A DNA stretch of 64,000 bases from Anaerostipes sp. (GTDB lineage: Bacteria > Bacillota > Clostridia > Lachnospirales > Lachnospiraceae). Position numbers and translations under genes: made by a program. The stretch lies in contig JAQWFL010000010.1 of assembly GCA_028704435.1 (NCBI GenBank), positions 1 through 64,000 of the forward strand, written 5' to 3'. Positions 10,701 through 18,228 of the stretch are shown here, piece by piece. A model generated the notes under the pieces. It was not told where the DNA came from. It saw nothing but the letters and a program-made list of their open reading frames with translations, and searched no databases. How positions within the stretch are numbered: the first letter of the stretch is position 1; every line of letters begins with the position of its first letter.

Positions 10701-11245
10701 ATCTCTTCTTTTGAATTGACAATACGCATACCACGACCGCCACCACCGTTAGATGCCTTTAACATCACTGGATATCCTACTTGATCTGCAATCTCAATGA
10801 CTTCCTCTTCTGTATACACTGCATGGTCAACGCCTGGAATAATTGGTACATTTGCCTGAATCGCCATCCTCTTAGATGAAATCTTATCTCCCATAGCTCT
10901 CATAATGTCAGAGCTTGGTCCAATAAACGCAATTCCATTTTTCTCACAAGCATCTACAAATTCTGGATTCTCAGATAAGAAACCATATCCTGGATGAATT
11001 GCATCTATATTCTTTTCTTTTGCAATTCGAATAATTGTATTAATGTCCAAATATGCATCAATAGGTCCTTTGTCTGGATTCAACTGGTATGATTCATCTG
11101 CTTTAGAACGAAACAACGCATATCGATCTTCTTTAGAATAAACACCAACGGTTGTAATTCCAAGCTCATTCAATGCTCGAAATACACGAATTGCAATCTC
11201 TCCACGATTGGCAACTAATACTTTTTTAAATCTTTTATTTTGCAT
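7787..11245 (-). CDS. pyc: Pyruvate carboxylase
   Basis: Biotin enzyme that carboxylates pyruvate to oxaloacetate. All domains are present in one 1152-aa chain: biotin carboxylase (about 1-450, starting KKVLVANRGEIAIRV, with the glycine-rich KASNGGGGRGM), carboxyltransferase (about 525-800, TTMRDAQQSLMATRMRT), the conserved carboxylase domain, and the biotinyl domain whose EAMKMET puts the biotinylated Lys near residue 1115. The start MQNKRFKK is preceded by AAGGAGTTAATACCT, whereas the longer frame has no site. Monocistronic: a promoter lies upstream and a hairpin downstream. It supplies C4 acids for amino acid synthesis or succinate formation. Confidence 0.97.
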   Translation of the reverse strand: MQNKRFKKVLVANRGEIAIRVFRALNELGITTVGVYSKEDRYALFRSKADESYQLNPDKGPIDAYLDINTIIRIAKEKNIDAIHPGYGFLSENPEFVDACEKNGIAFIGPSSDIMRAMGDKISSKRMAIQANVPIIPGVDHAVYTEEEVIEIADQVGYPVMLKASNGGGGRGMRIVNSKEEMPKEYAEARDESKKAFGDDQIFVEKYLRSPKHIEVQIIGDEYGNVVHLFDRDCSVQRRHQKVVEYAPAFSVPDETRNIIFDSSIRLAKAVGYKNAGTLEFLVDADNNAYFIEMNPRVQVEHTISEEITGVDIVQTQILVAEGYALDSEEIGISSQDDIKVNGYSIQTRITTEDPMNNFLPDTGRISVYRSGSGKGIRLDGGNAYSGAVITPYYDSLLVKAISHDRTFMGAVKKSIRALKETRIRGIKTNIPFLINVLNHETFQTGNCYTTFIEDTSELFILPESQDRATKILEFLGNKMVNVRKAEEKPYFEDRKLPYYDKKKEVYGARDEFLKLGAKEFTQKILKEEKLYITDTTMRDAQQSLMATRMRTKDLTGASRAANQYFANAFSAEAWGGATYDTAYRFLKESPWKRLELLRERMPNTLIQMLLRASNAVGYSNYPDNVVKSFIKEAALKGVDVFRVFDALNWVENMKMPIETALETGNIVEGAICYTGDILNPNETKYTLDYYVKKAKELESMGVHIFTIKDMAGLVKPYAAEQLITTLKSELKIPVNLHTHDSTGNGVSTLLKASEAGVDIVDCAIGSMSSMTSNPSMNSLVEALHGTKRDTGLNSDELTILSQYYGDIRKVYKQFESGMDAPNTEIYKYEIPGGQYSNLLAQVKEMGAGDSFEEIKGLYKDANELLGNIVKVTPSSKVVGDFAIFMFKNELTKENILTAGKDLSYPDSVVEYFEGMIGQPEGGFPEELQKIVLKGKKPITVRPGSLIPDEDFDQIKKGLKEHFYQEKMENEDVLRQKSISYALYPKVYEDYCRHFEAYNDVTRMESHVYFYGLRKGEETTLKIGEGKYLIIKFMDMTEPDEEGYRLLSFEVNGAVREIKVLDKNLEVKADHRLKADKSNPGHLGSTIPGTVGKILVKEGDEVTENMALMTVEAMKMETTVMSKVNGKVDKIYIKEGEQVNQEDLLISFEIQE

Positions 11246-11299
11246 AGGTATTAACTCCTTTATCTTTTCTAGTTCATATATTTTTTCGTATTGTATTAG

Positions 11300-11328
11300 A
11301 TTATAGACCAAATCTTATCATATTACAA
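11300..11328 (-). promoter_or_regulatory. pyc promoter
   Basis: TTGTAA and TATAAT separated by exactly 17 bp on the minus strand, about 50 bp ahead of the pyc start. A good match to the vegetative sigma-A consensus. The 80 bp between it and the ispH/rpsA terminator contain CACGTG and GTACGTAC palindromes of unknown meaning. Confidence 0.7.
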
Positions 11329-11411
11329 CTAATTTCTTAAAAAAGTTCTCCACAGTACGTACACTCGTATCCACGTGACACACAGTTGTAATATAAAACT
11401 TTCTTAACAAA

Positions 11412-11445
11412 GAAAAAACTGCTGCACTTAAATAAGTGCAACAGT
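11412..11445 (-). terminator. Terminator of the queA-ispH/rpsA operon
   Basis: Minus-strand stem CTGTTGCACTTA / TAAGTGCAGCAG followed by TTTTTTC, a canonical intrinsic terminator 14 bases after the ispH/rpsA stop. Confidence 0.85.
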
Positions 11446-11458
11446 CAAAAGCCAATTC

Positions 11459-13366
11459 TTATTCTTCTGTAGCTTCTTCGTCATCTTCGCTAATTAAAGC
11501 TTTCATGCTTAAGCTAATCTTCTTATCGTCTTTCTTGAAATCTACAACCTTAGCTGTAATCTCTTGACCAACAGATAATACATCAGAAGGTTTTTCAATA
11601 TGTTCTTTTGCAATTTGAGATACATGTAATAATGCATCAATTCCTGATTCTAATTCAACAAATGCTCCAAAATCAGTCATACGAGCAACCTTACCAGTAA
11701 TTACAGCTCCAACTTTATAGTTTTCTTCTGCTTTTAACCATGGATTCTCTTCTGGGAACTTAAGACTTAATGCAATCTTTTCTCCCTGGATATCTTTGAT
11801 TAATACTGTAACCTTATCTCCAATTGAGAATACCTTCTTAGGGTTTTCAACACGTCCCCAAGACATCTCTGAAATATGAAGAAGTCCGTCTGCTCCGCCT
11901 AAATCAACGAAAGCTCCGAAATCTGTAACATTCTTGACAACTCCGTCAATCTTCATTCCAGCTTCAATCTTCTCAAATAATTCTTTTTGTTTTTCTTTCT
12001 TAGCAGCAACTAATAATTGCTTACGATCTCCAATAACTCTTCTCTTACGAGGGTTGAATTCGCTAATAACAAATTCAATCTCTTGACCATCATACTTTTT
12101 AAGATCTCTTTCATATGAATCAGATACTAAGCTTGCTGGGATAAATACTCTTGCTTCATCAACGATTACACTTAATCCACCATCAAGTACCTTAGCAACA
12201 GTTGCTTTTAATACTTCTTTGTTCTCATAAGCTTCTTCAAGACGCTTGTTACCCTTTTCAGCTGCAAGTCTCTTATATGTTAATAAAACTTGCCCTTCTC
12301 CGTCATTCACTTTTAAAACCTTAGTTTCCATTGTGTCTCCAACCTTAGCAATTGTAGTTAAATCTAAGTTGGCTGCATCATTAGAATATTCATTACGTGT
12401 TAAGATACCATCAGCTTTGTAACCAATGTTAAGAATGATTTCATCAGGCTTAACGTCGATAACTGTTCCTTCTACTACCTCTCCGTTACGAATTGTAACT
12501 AAACTCTCTTCTAATAATTGTTCAAAACTCTTTTCTGTCATGCTAGCATGAACCTCCTTGATAATTTTCTGTGGGGTAGAAGCCCCCGCTGTAATACCTA
12601 CCTTACCAGTCGATTCAAAAAGCTTCAAATCCAGGTCATCCAGTGTCTGTACAAAGAAAGTGTCATTACACTCTTTCTTACTAATATCAAATAACTTTTG
12701 ACTATTAGAACTTAACTTGTCACCAATTACAATCATGGCGTCGCACTCATGTGCAATATCCTTTGCTTCTAGTTGACGCTCTTCCGTGGCATTACATATT
12801 GTATTACATACCTCTATATCATAACCCTTTTTTTCAATAATTTCAACTATATCTTTAAATTTATTGTAATTAAATGTCGTCTGACTCACAAGAGATGCTT
12901 TTTTTCCTCTTAAATCTAATGATTTTATCTCTTCTATTTCAGAAACAATATATACCTCTCCTTGGCACCATCCTTTGATTCCCTGAACTTCTGGATGTTC
13001 TCTGCTTCCTACAATAATAATGATATTTCCTTTTTCACTTGCTTCTCGTACAATCTTATGGATTTTCCGCACAAAAGGACAAGTCGCATCAACTAAAGTT
13101 AGATTCTTTTGTTTTATCAAATCATAAATATCTTTTGCGACTCCATGAGAACGGATAATCACAGTTCCTTCTTCTAATTTCTCAAGTTCTTCCTTTGAAT
13201 CAATGACTTGGACACCTTTCTTTTTCAAATCATTTACCACAATGGTGTTATGTATGATTGGTCCATAGGTATATACATGTTGCTTTCCTGCCTGCTCATA
13301 CACAGTATCCACTGCCCGTTTTACACCAAAACAAAACCCAGCTGTTTTTGCTAACTTTACTTCCAT
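11459..13366 (-). CDS. ispH: Fused HMBPP reductase (IspH) and ribosomal protein S1
   Basis: Two proteins in one 635-aa chain. Residues 1 to about 285 are IspH/LytB, the [4Fe-4S] enzyme of the last MEP-pathway step to IPP and DMAPP: cluster cysteines C12 (GFCFGVKRAV), C96 (DATCPFVRKIH) and C191 (NTICNATEER) and the conserved RSHG are present. From about residue 295 there are four S1 RNA-binding repeats ending SLSMKAL and an acidic tail. This fusion is known in clostridia and replaces a separate rpsA. RBS GGAGGAATCAA precedes the ATG. It is last in the queA-flavoprotein-cmk operon, 15 bp after cmk; the cmk-rpsA link is conserved widely. Confidence 0.95.
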   Translation of the reverse strand: MEVKLAKTAGFCFGVKRAVDTVYEQAGKQHVYTYGPIIHNTIVVNDLKKKGVQVIDSKEELEKLEEGTVIIRSHGVAKDIYDLIKQKNLTLVDATCPFVRKIHKIVREASEKGNIIIIVGSREHPEVQGIKGWCQGEVYIVSEIEEIKSLDLRGKKASLVSQTTFNYNKFKDIVEIIEKKGYDIEVCNTICNATEERQLEAKDIAHECDAMIVIGDKLSSNSQKLFDISKKECNDTFFVQTLDDLDLKLFESTGKVGITAGASTPQKIIKEVHASMTEKSFEQLLEESLVTIRNGEVVEGTVIDVKPDEIILNIGYKADGILTRNEYSNDAANLDLTTIAKVGDTMETKVLKVNDGEGQVLLTYKRLAAEKGNKRLEEAYENKEVLKATVAKVLDGGLSVIVDEARVFIPASLVSDSYERDLKKYDGQEIEFVISEFNPRKRRVIGDRKQLLVAAKKEKQKELFEKIEAGMKIDGVVKNVTDFGAFVDLGGADGLLHISEMSWGRVENPKKVFSIGDKVTVLIKDIQGEKIALSLKFPEENPWLKAEENYKVGAVITGKVARMTDFGAFVELESGIDALLHVSQIAKEHIEKPSDVLSVGQEITAKVVDFKKDDKKISLSMKALISEDDEEATEE

Positions 13367-13381
13367 TTGATTCCTCCAGGT

Positions 13382-14047
13382 TTATTTTACCTTTTCAAAT
13401 TCCTCTACGACCTTTGCAACAACTTCATCAATTCCCATATGAGAAGAATCAACAAGTACAGCATCCTCAGCCTGTTTTAGCGGGGCTATCTCTCTTGACA
13501 TATCTTGGTAATCTCGCTGTTTAATATCTTCCTCGATTTGATTTAAATCTGCACTCTCTCCTTTTTCAAGAAGCTCATCGTATCTTCTTTTTGCACGAAC
13601 TGCAGAAGAAGCTGTCAAATAAATCTTTAAATCTGCATTTGGAAGCACGTGAGTTCCAATATCTCGTCCATCCATTAAAATATTCGCCGTTTTTGCTAAA
13701 TCTCTTTGTAGTCCAAGAAGGGTTTGTCTCACCATCTTATAGGAAGAAGTTTTAGATGCCATATTTCCAACTTCTTCTTCCCTTAAAAGTCCAGTTACAT
13801 TTTCTCCATTTAAAAGAACTTGCTGCATTTCATTTTCATATACAATCTTAACATCAATTTTTTGACATGCAGCATTAATCGCATCTTCTTTTTCCACATC
13901 CACTTGATTGCGAATAAAGTAAAGTGCCATGGCACGATACATTGCCCCAGTATCCACATATATAAATTCTAATTCTTTTGCGATTTTCTTCGCAATGGTA
14001 CTCTTTCCTGCCCCTGCTGGTCCGTCAATTGCAATACTATAAAACAT
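13382..14047 (-). CDS. cmk: Cytidylate kinase
   Basis: Phosphorylates CMP and dCMP with ATP. The P-loop GPAGAGKST is at about residues 9-17, the CMP-binding region follows with VDTGAMYRAM, and MDGRDIGTHVLPNADLKIYLTA is the family signature in the middle. 221 aa is normal. I start at MFYSIAIDGPAG because AGGAGGAAAT is directly upstream; the longer frame would run into the stop region of the preceding gene. It is 8 bp from the flavoprotein gene and 15 bp from ispH/rpsA. Confidence 0.96.
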   Translation of the reverse strand: MFYSIAIDGPAGAGKSTIAKKIAKELEFIYVDTGAMYRAMALYFIRNQVDVEKEDAINAACQKIDVKIVYENEMQQVLLNGENVTGLLREEEVGNMASKTSSYKMVRQTLLGLQRDLAKTANILMDGRDIGTHVLPNADLKIYLTASSAVRAKRRYDELLEKGESADLNQIEEDIKQRDYQDMSREIAPLKQAEDAVLVDSSHMGIDEVVAKVVEEFEKVK

Positions 14048-14055
14048 ATTTCCTC

Positions 14056-15276
14056 CTAATTCATTCCTGCCAAATATCCAGTAGACCACGCAATTTGCAA
14101 ATTAAATCCACCAGTAACAGCATCTAAATCCAAAACTTCTCCTGCAAAATATAGCCCCTTTACCTTTTTTGATTCCATGGTACTTGGGTTAATCTCTTTT
14201 ACATCAACTCCACCTTGGGTAATAATTGCCTCTTTAAATCCACGAACACTGGAAATTTTCAACGAAAATCCCTTTAACGTTTCTAATAAAGACTTTCTTT
14301 CTTCTTTTGTAATCTCGTTGATTTTCTTTTCTGGTGAAATTCCTGATGTTTCAATTATAATCGGAATTAATTTTTTCGGCAATAAATGTCCTAAAGAATT
14401 TTTAAACTCTTTGTTCATCATCTCTTTGAAATCCCGTAGAATCCTTTGATCTAACTGTTCCTTTGTCAGTGCAGCTTTTAAATCTATTTTCATTGTAAGT
14501 TCTTTGCCCTTATATTTAGAAATAAAGCTACTTGCACTAATAATGACAGGTCCACTGACTCCAAAATGGGTAAATAATAATTCTCCGAAATCCTCATAAA
14601 TTTTCTTTTGATCTGCATAGACTGTAACTCTAATATTACGGAGAGATAATCCTTGAAGACGAGGGCAAATATCTCCGTCCATATTAAATGGTACTAACGC
14701 AGGTGTTACTTGAGTGACTTTATGCCCTACGTTTCTAGCAAACTTATATCCATCTCCAGTAGACCCTGTACTTGGATAAGATACCCCTCCAGTTGCAACC
14801 ACTACTTTGTCTGCCAATAACTTTCGCCCACTATCTAGCACCACTCCCTTTGCTTCATTTTCATCTATGATTAATTCTTTACATATTGTGTGAAGCATAA
14901 TTTTCACATTTTGCCGTTTTAATTCTTGTTCCAAGGCTTTAATCACGTCTGACGAATGATCTGATACTGGAAATATACGATTTCCACGTTCTACTTTTAT
15001 ATTACATCCCAATTGTTCCATAAGTTCCATGACCATATTATTGGAAAAGCAATAAAATCCACTATATAGGAATTCCTTATTTGTCACTACATTTTGAAAC
15101 AAATCCTCCACATCACAGGCATTTGTAATATTACAGCGACCTTTTCCAGTAATGAAAATCTTCTTACCAAGCTTTTCATTTTTTTCAATTAAGGTAACTT
15201 TGTCTCCATTTCTTGCGGCAAAAATAGAAGCCATCATTCCAGCTGCCCCGCCGCCAACTATGATTACATTTTTCAT
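14056..15276 (-). CDS. HI0933/YhiN-family flavoprotein (NAD(P)/FAD-dependent oxidoreductase)
   Basis: A 406-aa FAD protein with the dinucleotide-binding start VIIVGGGAAGMMASIFAARNG, the GKKIFITGKGRCNITN segment typical of the HI0933 family, and the C-terminal FAD signature TGGFNLQIAWSTGYLAG. Some members (BaiN) act on bile acid intermediates in gut clostridia, but this gene sits in a housekeeping operon between queA and cmk, the usual location of the conserved paralog, so I do not infer a bile acid role. The reaction is unknown. Confidence 0.9.
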   Translation of the reverse strand: MKNVIIVGGGAAGMMASIFAARNGDKVTLIEKNEKLGKKIFITGKGRCNITNACDVEDLFQNVVTNKEFLYSGFYCFSNNMVMELMEQLGCNIKVERGNRIFPVSDHSSDVIKALEQELKRQNVKIMLHTICKELIIDENEAKGVVLDSGRKLLADKVVVATGGVSYPSTGSTGDGYKFARNVGHKVTQVTPALVPFNMDGDICPRLQGLSLRNIRVTVYADQKKIYEDFGELLFTHFGVSGPVIISASSFISKYKGKELTMKIDLKAALTKEQLDQRILRDFKEMMNKEFKNSLGHLLPKKLIPIIIETSGISPEKKINEITKEERKSLLETLKGFSLKISSVRGFKEAIITQGGVDVKEINPSTMESKKVKGLYFAGEVLDLDAVTGGFNLQIAWSTGYLAGMN

Positions 15277-15284
15277 AATACTCC

Positions 15285-16322
15285 TTATATCTTCGATGGA
15301 TTGATAAACATTGCATCTCCAAAACTAAAGAAACGATACCGCTCCTTTACCGCCTCTTCATACGCATGTATAATATGCTCTTTTCCTGCAAGTGCCGAAA
15401 CCAGCATAAGAAGCGTAGATTCTGGCAAATGAAAATTGGTAATTAAACCATCAATCACTTTAAACTCATACCCAGGATAAATAAATATTTCTGTCCATCC
15501 ACTTTTTGCCTCAATATGTCCTGCCTCATCAGCAACAGATTCCAAGGTTCTCGTACTTGTAGTTCCAACAGAGATAATACGTCCACCTTGTTCTTTGGTA
15601 TCATTTATTAATTTAGCATCTTCCTCATCTACACTATAAAATTCAGAATGCATATGGTGATTCAACACATCATCTACCTTCACTGGACGAAAGGTTCCAA
15701 GTCCTACATGAAGTGTAACAAATGCAATCTTTACCCCCATATCTTTAATCTGCTGTAATAATTCTTTTGTAAAATGGAGTCCAGCCGTTGGTGCCGCTGC
15801 CGATCCATCATACTTAGCGTATACTGTCTGATAACGATTCTTGTCTTTTAACTGATGTGTAATATACGGTGGAAGTGGCATCTGCCCCAATTGATCTAGC
15901 ACTTCCTCAAAAATCCCCTCGTACTCAAAACGTACCAGACGATTTCCTTCCTCCACAATGTCCATTACTTCTCCCACGAGCATTCCATCTCCAAATGAAA
16001 TTCTGGCTCCAACTTTAGCCTTTCTTCCTGGCTTCACTAATGTTTCCCATGTATTATCCTGTTTTCTCTTTAATAGAAGAACTTCGACTTTTCCCCCTGT
16101 ATCTTCCTTTGCTCCAATTAACCTTGCCGGGATAACTTTTGTGTTATTTAAAACAAGGCAGTCTCCTTCTTTTAAATAAGATGTAATCTCTCTGAAAATA
16201 TGGTGCTCAATTTCTCCTGTTTTTTTATCTAATACCATTAATCTAGAACTAGAACGATCCTCTAACGGATCTTGTGCAATCAGTTCTTCTGGCAAATCAA
16301 ATGTAAAATCCGACACTTTCAT
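15285..16322 (-). CDS. queA: tRNA preQ1(34) S-adenosylmethionine ribosyltransferase-isomerase
   Basis: Transfers and rearranges the ribosyl group of SAM onto preQ1 at tRNA position 34 on the way to queuosine. Family signatures seen: [20 protein letters not shown] at the N-terminus, [23 protein letters not shown], and [16 protein letters not shown]. 345 aa is full length. An AAGGAAG site lies about 10 bases upstream of the ATG. It begins a four-gene operon and has its own promoter, whose core is part of a 27-bp repeat found again at 24.8 kb. Confidence 0.97.
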   Translation of the reverse strand: MKVSDFTFDLPEELIAQDPLEDRSSSRLMVLDKKTGEIEHHIFREITSYLKEGDCLVLNNTKVIPARLIGAKEDTGGKVEVLLLKRKQDNTWETLVKPGRKAKVGARISFGDGMLVGEVMDIVEEGNRLVRFEYEGIFEEVLDQLGQMPLPPYITHQLKDKNRYQTVYAKYDGSAAAPTAGLHFTKELLQQIKDMGVKIAFVTLHVGLGTFRPVKVDDVLNHHMHSEFYSVDEEDAKLINDTKEQGGRIISVGTTSTRTLESVADEAGHIEAKSGWTEIFIYPGYEFKVIDGLITNFHLPESTLLMLVSALAGKEHIIHAYEEAVKERYRFFSFGDAMFINPSKI

Positions 16323-16359
16323 TTATCTTACGCTTCCTTCCTTAAAATTCATAAATTTC

Positions 16360-16388
16360 AGTATAACATTAAAGATTTCCACTGGCAA
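16360..16388 (-). promoter_or_regulatory. queA promoter
   Basis: Minus-strand TTGCCA, 17-bp spacer, TATACT with an extended TGT before the -10. The predicted transcript starts about 31 nt before the queA ATG. The -35, the spacer and the first bases of the -10 are identical to the sequence in front of the AraC gene. Confidence 0.65.
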
Positions 16389-16389
16389 C
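16363..16389. repeat. 27-bp direct repeat, copy 1
   Basis: Identical over 27 bp, in the same orientation, to positions 24793-24819; with TTTCA and two mismatches the match extends to 34 bp. The two copies bracket the 8.4-kb accessory block. Each copy also serves as the core of a promoter reading left. Confidence 0.85.
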
Positions 16390-16399
16390 TAGTAGATTT

Positions 16400-16429
16400 T
16401 ATGTATGAAACCATTTCTTTTCATACATA
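16400..16429. repeat. Inverted repeat with TGTATGAAA arms
   Basis: Two perfect 11-bp arms (TATGTATGAAA / TTTCATACATA) around an 8-nt loop, between the symporter operon terminator and the queA promoter. A very similar arm sequence is found at 40171-40206. No T-run follows on either strand, so this may be a protein-binding site or part of a compound terminator. Confidence 0.5.
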
Positions 16430-16432
16430 TAT

Positions 16433-16463
16433 AAACCCTCGTACCGATAAAATACGAGGGTTT
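16433..16463 (-). terminator. Terminator of the symporter/mini-protein operon
   Basis: Perfect 11-bp stem AAACCCTCGTA / TACGAGGGTTT with a 9-nt loop, starting 4 bp after the stop of the second mini-protein. The minus-strand tail is TTTATATATG, so it is a strong stem with a weak T tail. Confidence 0.7.
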
Positions 16464-16467
16464 ATTC

Positions 16468-16572
16468 TTACTTTAAATTATCTTTTTTTTGCTTTTTACA
16501 TCCGATTAGTCCAAATATCATAAAAAATCCCATAATAAACGTTAAGATTATTTCTAGTATTGTTTCATTCAT
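16468..16572 (-). CDS. 34-aa single-helix membrane protein, possible symporter subunit B
   Basis: A very short reading frame found by direct reading: it begins MNETILEIILTFIMG and ends CKKQKKDNLK. Residues 4-24 form one hydrophobic helix followed by a Lys-rich tail, which predicts a cytoplasmic C-terminus. The ATG overlaps the stop of the preceding mini-gene (ATGA), and AAGGAG lies 8 bases upstream, inside that gene. It is the last gene before the operon terminator. Tiny subunits of sodium-coupled carriers are known (MetS of the MetPS transporter is an example), which is the best explanation; I cannot name the family. Confidence 0.7.
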   Translation of the reverse strand: MNETILEIILTFIMGFFMIFGLIGCKKQKKDNLK

Positions 16573-16688
16573 TTCTTCTTCTCCTTCTTTTTCTTCCCTA
16601 ATAAGGGTCCAAATTTAGAGATTCCAACTGCGATTGCCGCATATAGCAATTGAATACCTACAGCTTTGATTGCAATATCTACAAACAT
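16569..16688 (-). CDS. 39-aa small membrane protein, possible symporter subunit A
   Basis: Starts MFVDIAIKAVGIQLLYAAIA and ends with a GKKKKEKKK tail. One hydrophobic stretch (about residues 5-24) plus a strongly basic end indicate a single-pass or surface-bound membrane peptide. Its ATG is 14 bases after the symporter stop with AAGGGAGAAGAAA as ribosome binding site, and its TGA overlaps the next ATG. Spacing, coupling and shared terminator argue that symporter and both peptides are made together. Too short for most gene callers. Function is inferred from context only. Confidence 0.7.
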   Translation of the reverse strand: MFVDIAIKAVGIQLLYAAIAVGISKFGPLLGKKKKEKKK

Positions 16689-16702
16689 TTTCTTCTCCCT
16701 TG

Positions 16703-18211
16703 TTATATATTTCCTTTAGATTTTTCATCTAAATATATTTTGTAAGCCTCCGACTGATACCATTCTTCCGAATGAAAATAGCCAGGTTCTCCTTCGGTTA
16801 CAATATTTCCAACAACTAAAATTAATAAAGAAATCAAAACAATAATATAGGAAATGTGAATATTTTCCATGTGTAACACTTTTGTCATATTGGGGAAAAA
16901 TGTCCAAATTGTTGCCACTATCCAACTTACGACAAATGCTAAGATTCCAACCGTTTTATTTCTTTTCCACCACAATCCAAAAATAAACAAGAAAAAAACT
17001 GGGATCATAAATGAATAAATCCAGGTAAACATATTTACAATTGTTGGTAAAGTCTGTGCCATCATACATGTTATTATCGCACCAATACCAATAAAGATTC
17101 GAATTAATCTTGTTTCCTGTTTTTGTGTCATATCTTGCTTATAAAATTCTTTTACAAAATCTACTGTAATTACTGTAGCAGGACCAATCAAAAAACCACC
17201 ATAAGAAGATAATAAGGCCGCTACAAAAGCTGCAAATAAAATCGCTATGAACCACACTGGTAATTTCGTAATCAACATTTGTGTTGTTACAAGCTTATTA
17301 TTAAATTCCGCAAATTCCGGCATTGTTCTTGCCGTCATAGCAATGCAAATAGAAATCACACCAATGATTACATTCATTGGTCCTACAAACCACGCTATAC
17401 GCTTTAATGATTTTTCATTTTTTGCAGACGCAGCTGTTTGTATTGTCTGCTGTCCACAACAATGTGCAAAAAAAGGTGCAATTAAAATAGGAATTCCTAC
17501 TTGAAGAAAATGTTCCTTTCCCCCTGTAAATTTCAAAAAGTTAGGGTACTTTCCTGCATTTGCTGCATAATATTCTGTAATTGTATGAAAGTTAAATCCC
17601 GGTAACATTTTTACCACAAAGAATAGTGTTCCAAACATACCAATATATAAAATAATAATATTAACTTGATTTAACATTGCAGCTTGCCTTGTACCACCAA
17701 AAATAATATAACATAATCCAATTACACTACTCATTAAAACAGTTATTTTTAATGGAAACCCTGTCATAGAACTTATAATAATTCCTAATGCTTGCGTCTC
17801 AAAAGATGTAACTGCCCACCCAACTGCAATATTTACTGCAGCAATCAATACAGCCAGCTCTTTACAATATAGTTTAGTCGCAATTTCACCTGTGGTTGTA
17901 ATACGCATTCGCCTTGCCCAACAATAAATAGTTACCGCACCAAATGCCATAGCAAATCCATTCGCCATCACATGCCAAATTTGTGTTTCCCCAAGATTCA
18001 AGCAACCTTCCCATGTTCCCGTCAAATGTCCCGAACCAAGCAATGTTAAACACATGGTTGTTCCCACTGCCCAAGTACTTAAACTTCGTCCTCCAAGTGC
18101 AAAACTTTCTTCCTTTTCTTGCACTCTTTTCTTCCTTCGAATCAACCAGCTAACAATTCCAATGGATAGAAATTCATATAGGGCAACTACAATAATTACT
18201 CCAATTTTCAT
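16703..18211 (-). CDS. Sodium:solute symporter (SSS family)
   Basis: A 502-aa polytopic transporter with about 13 predicted helices and the SSS-type N-terminal ESFALGGRSLSTWAVG segment, in which the charged loop after helix 1 leads into helix 2. I start at MKIGVIIVVALYEF because GAGGTGGGAG lies upstream; a GTG four codons earlier overlaps this site. The substrate cannot be read from sequence. It follows the radical SAM gene by 17 bp and precedes two mini-genes that may encode accessory subunits. Confidence 0.9.
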   Translation of the reverse strand: MKIGVIIVVALYEFLSIGIVSWLIRRKKRVQEKEESFALGGRSLSTWAVGTTMCLTLLGSGHLTGTWEGCLNLGETQIWHVMANGFAMAFGAVTIYCWARRMRITTTGEIATKLYCKELAVLIAAVNIAVGWAVTSFETQALGIIISSMTGFPLKITVLMSSVIGLCYIIFGGTRQAAMLNQVNIIILYIGMFGTLFFVVKMLPGFNFHTITEYYAANAGKYPNFLKFTGGKEHFLQVGIPILIAPFFAHCCGQQTIQTAASAKNEKSLKRIAWFVGPMNVIIGVISICIAMTARTMPEFAEFNNKLVTTQMLITKLPVWFIAILFAAFVAALLSSYGGFLIGPATVITVDFVKEFYKQDMTQKQETRLIRIFIGIGAIITCMMAQTLPTIVNMFTWIYSFMIPVFFLFIFGLWWKRNKTVGILAFVVSWIVATIWTFFPNMTKVLHMENIHISYIIVLISLLILVVGNIVTEGEPGYFHSEEWYQSEAYKIYLDEKSKGNI

Positions 18212-18228
18212 TTTATCTCCCACCTCGT

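Noticed and set aside
11346-11390. CACGTG and GTACGTAC palindromes upstream of pyc as operators
   Set aside because: Short palindromes of this size occur by chance, and they lie upstream of an adequate promoter without further support.
14056-15276. Bile acid reductase BaiN
   Set aside because: BaiN belongs to the same HI0933 family, but the gene lies in a housekeeping operon with queA and cmk, so only the family name is supported.
16272-16523. 83-codon plus-strand frame spanning the queA upstream region
   Set aside because: It runs across the queA promoter, the 27-bp repeat, an inverted repeat and the terminator on the opposite strand, has no ribosome binding site and no protein-like composition.
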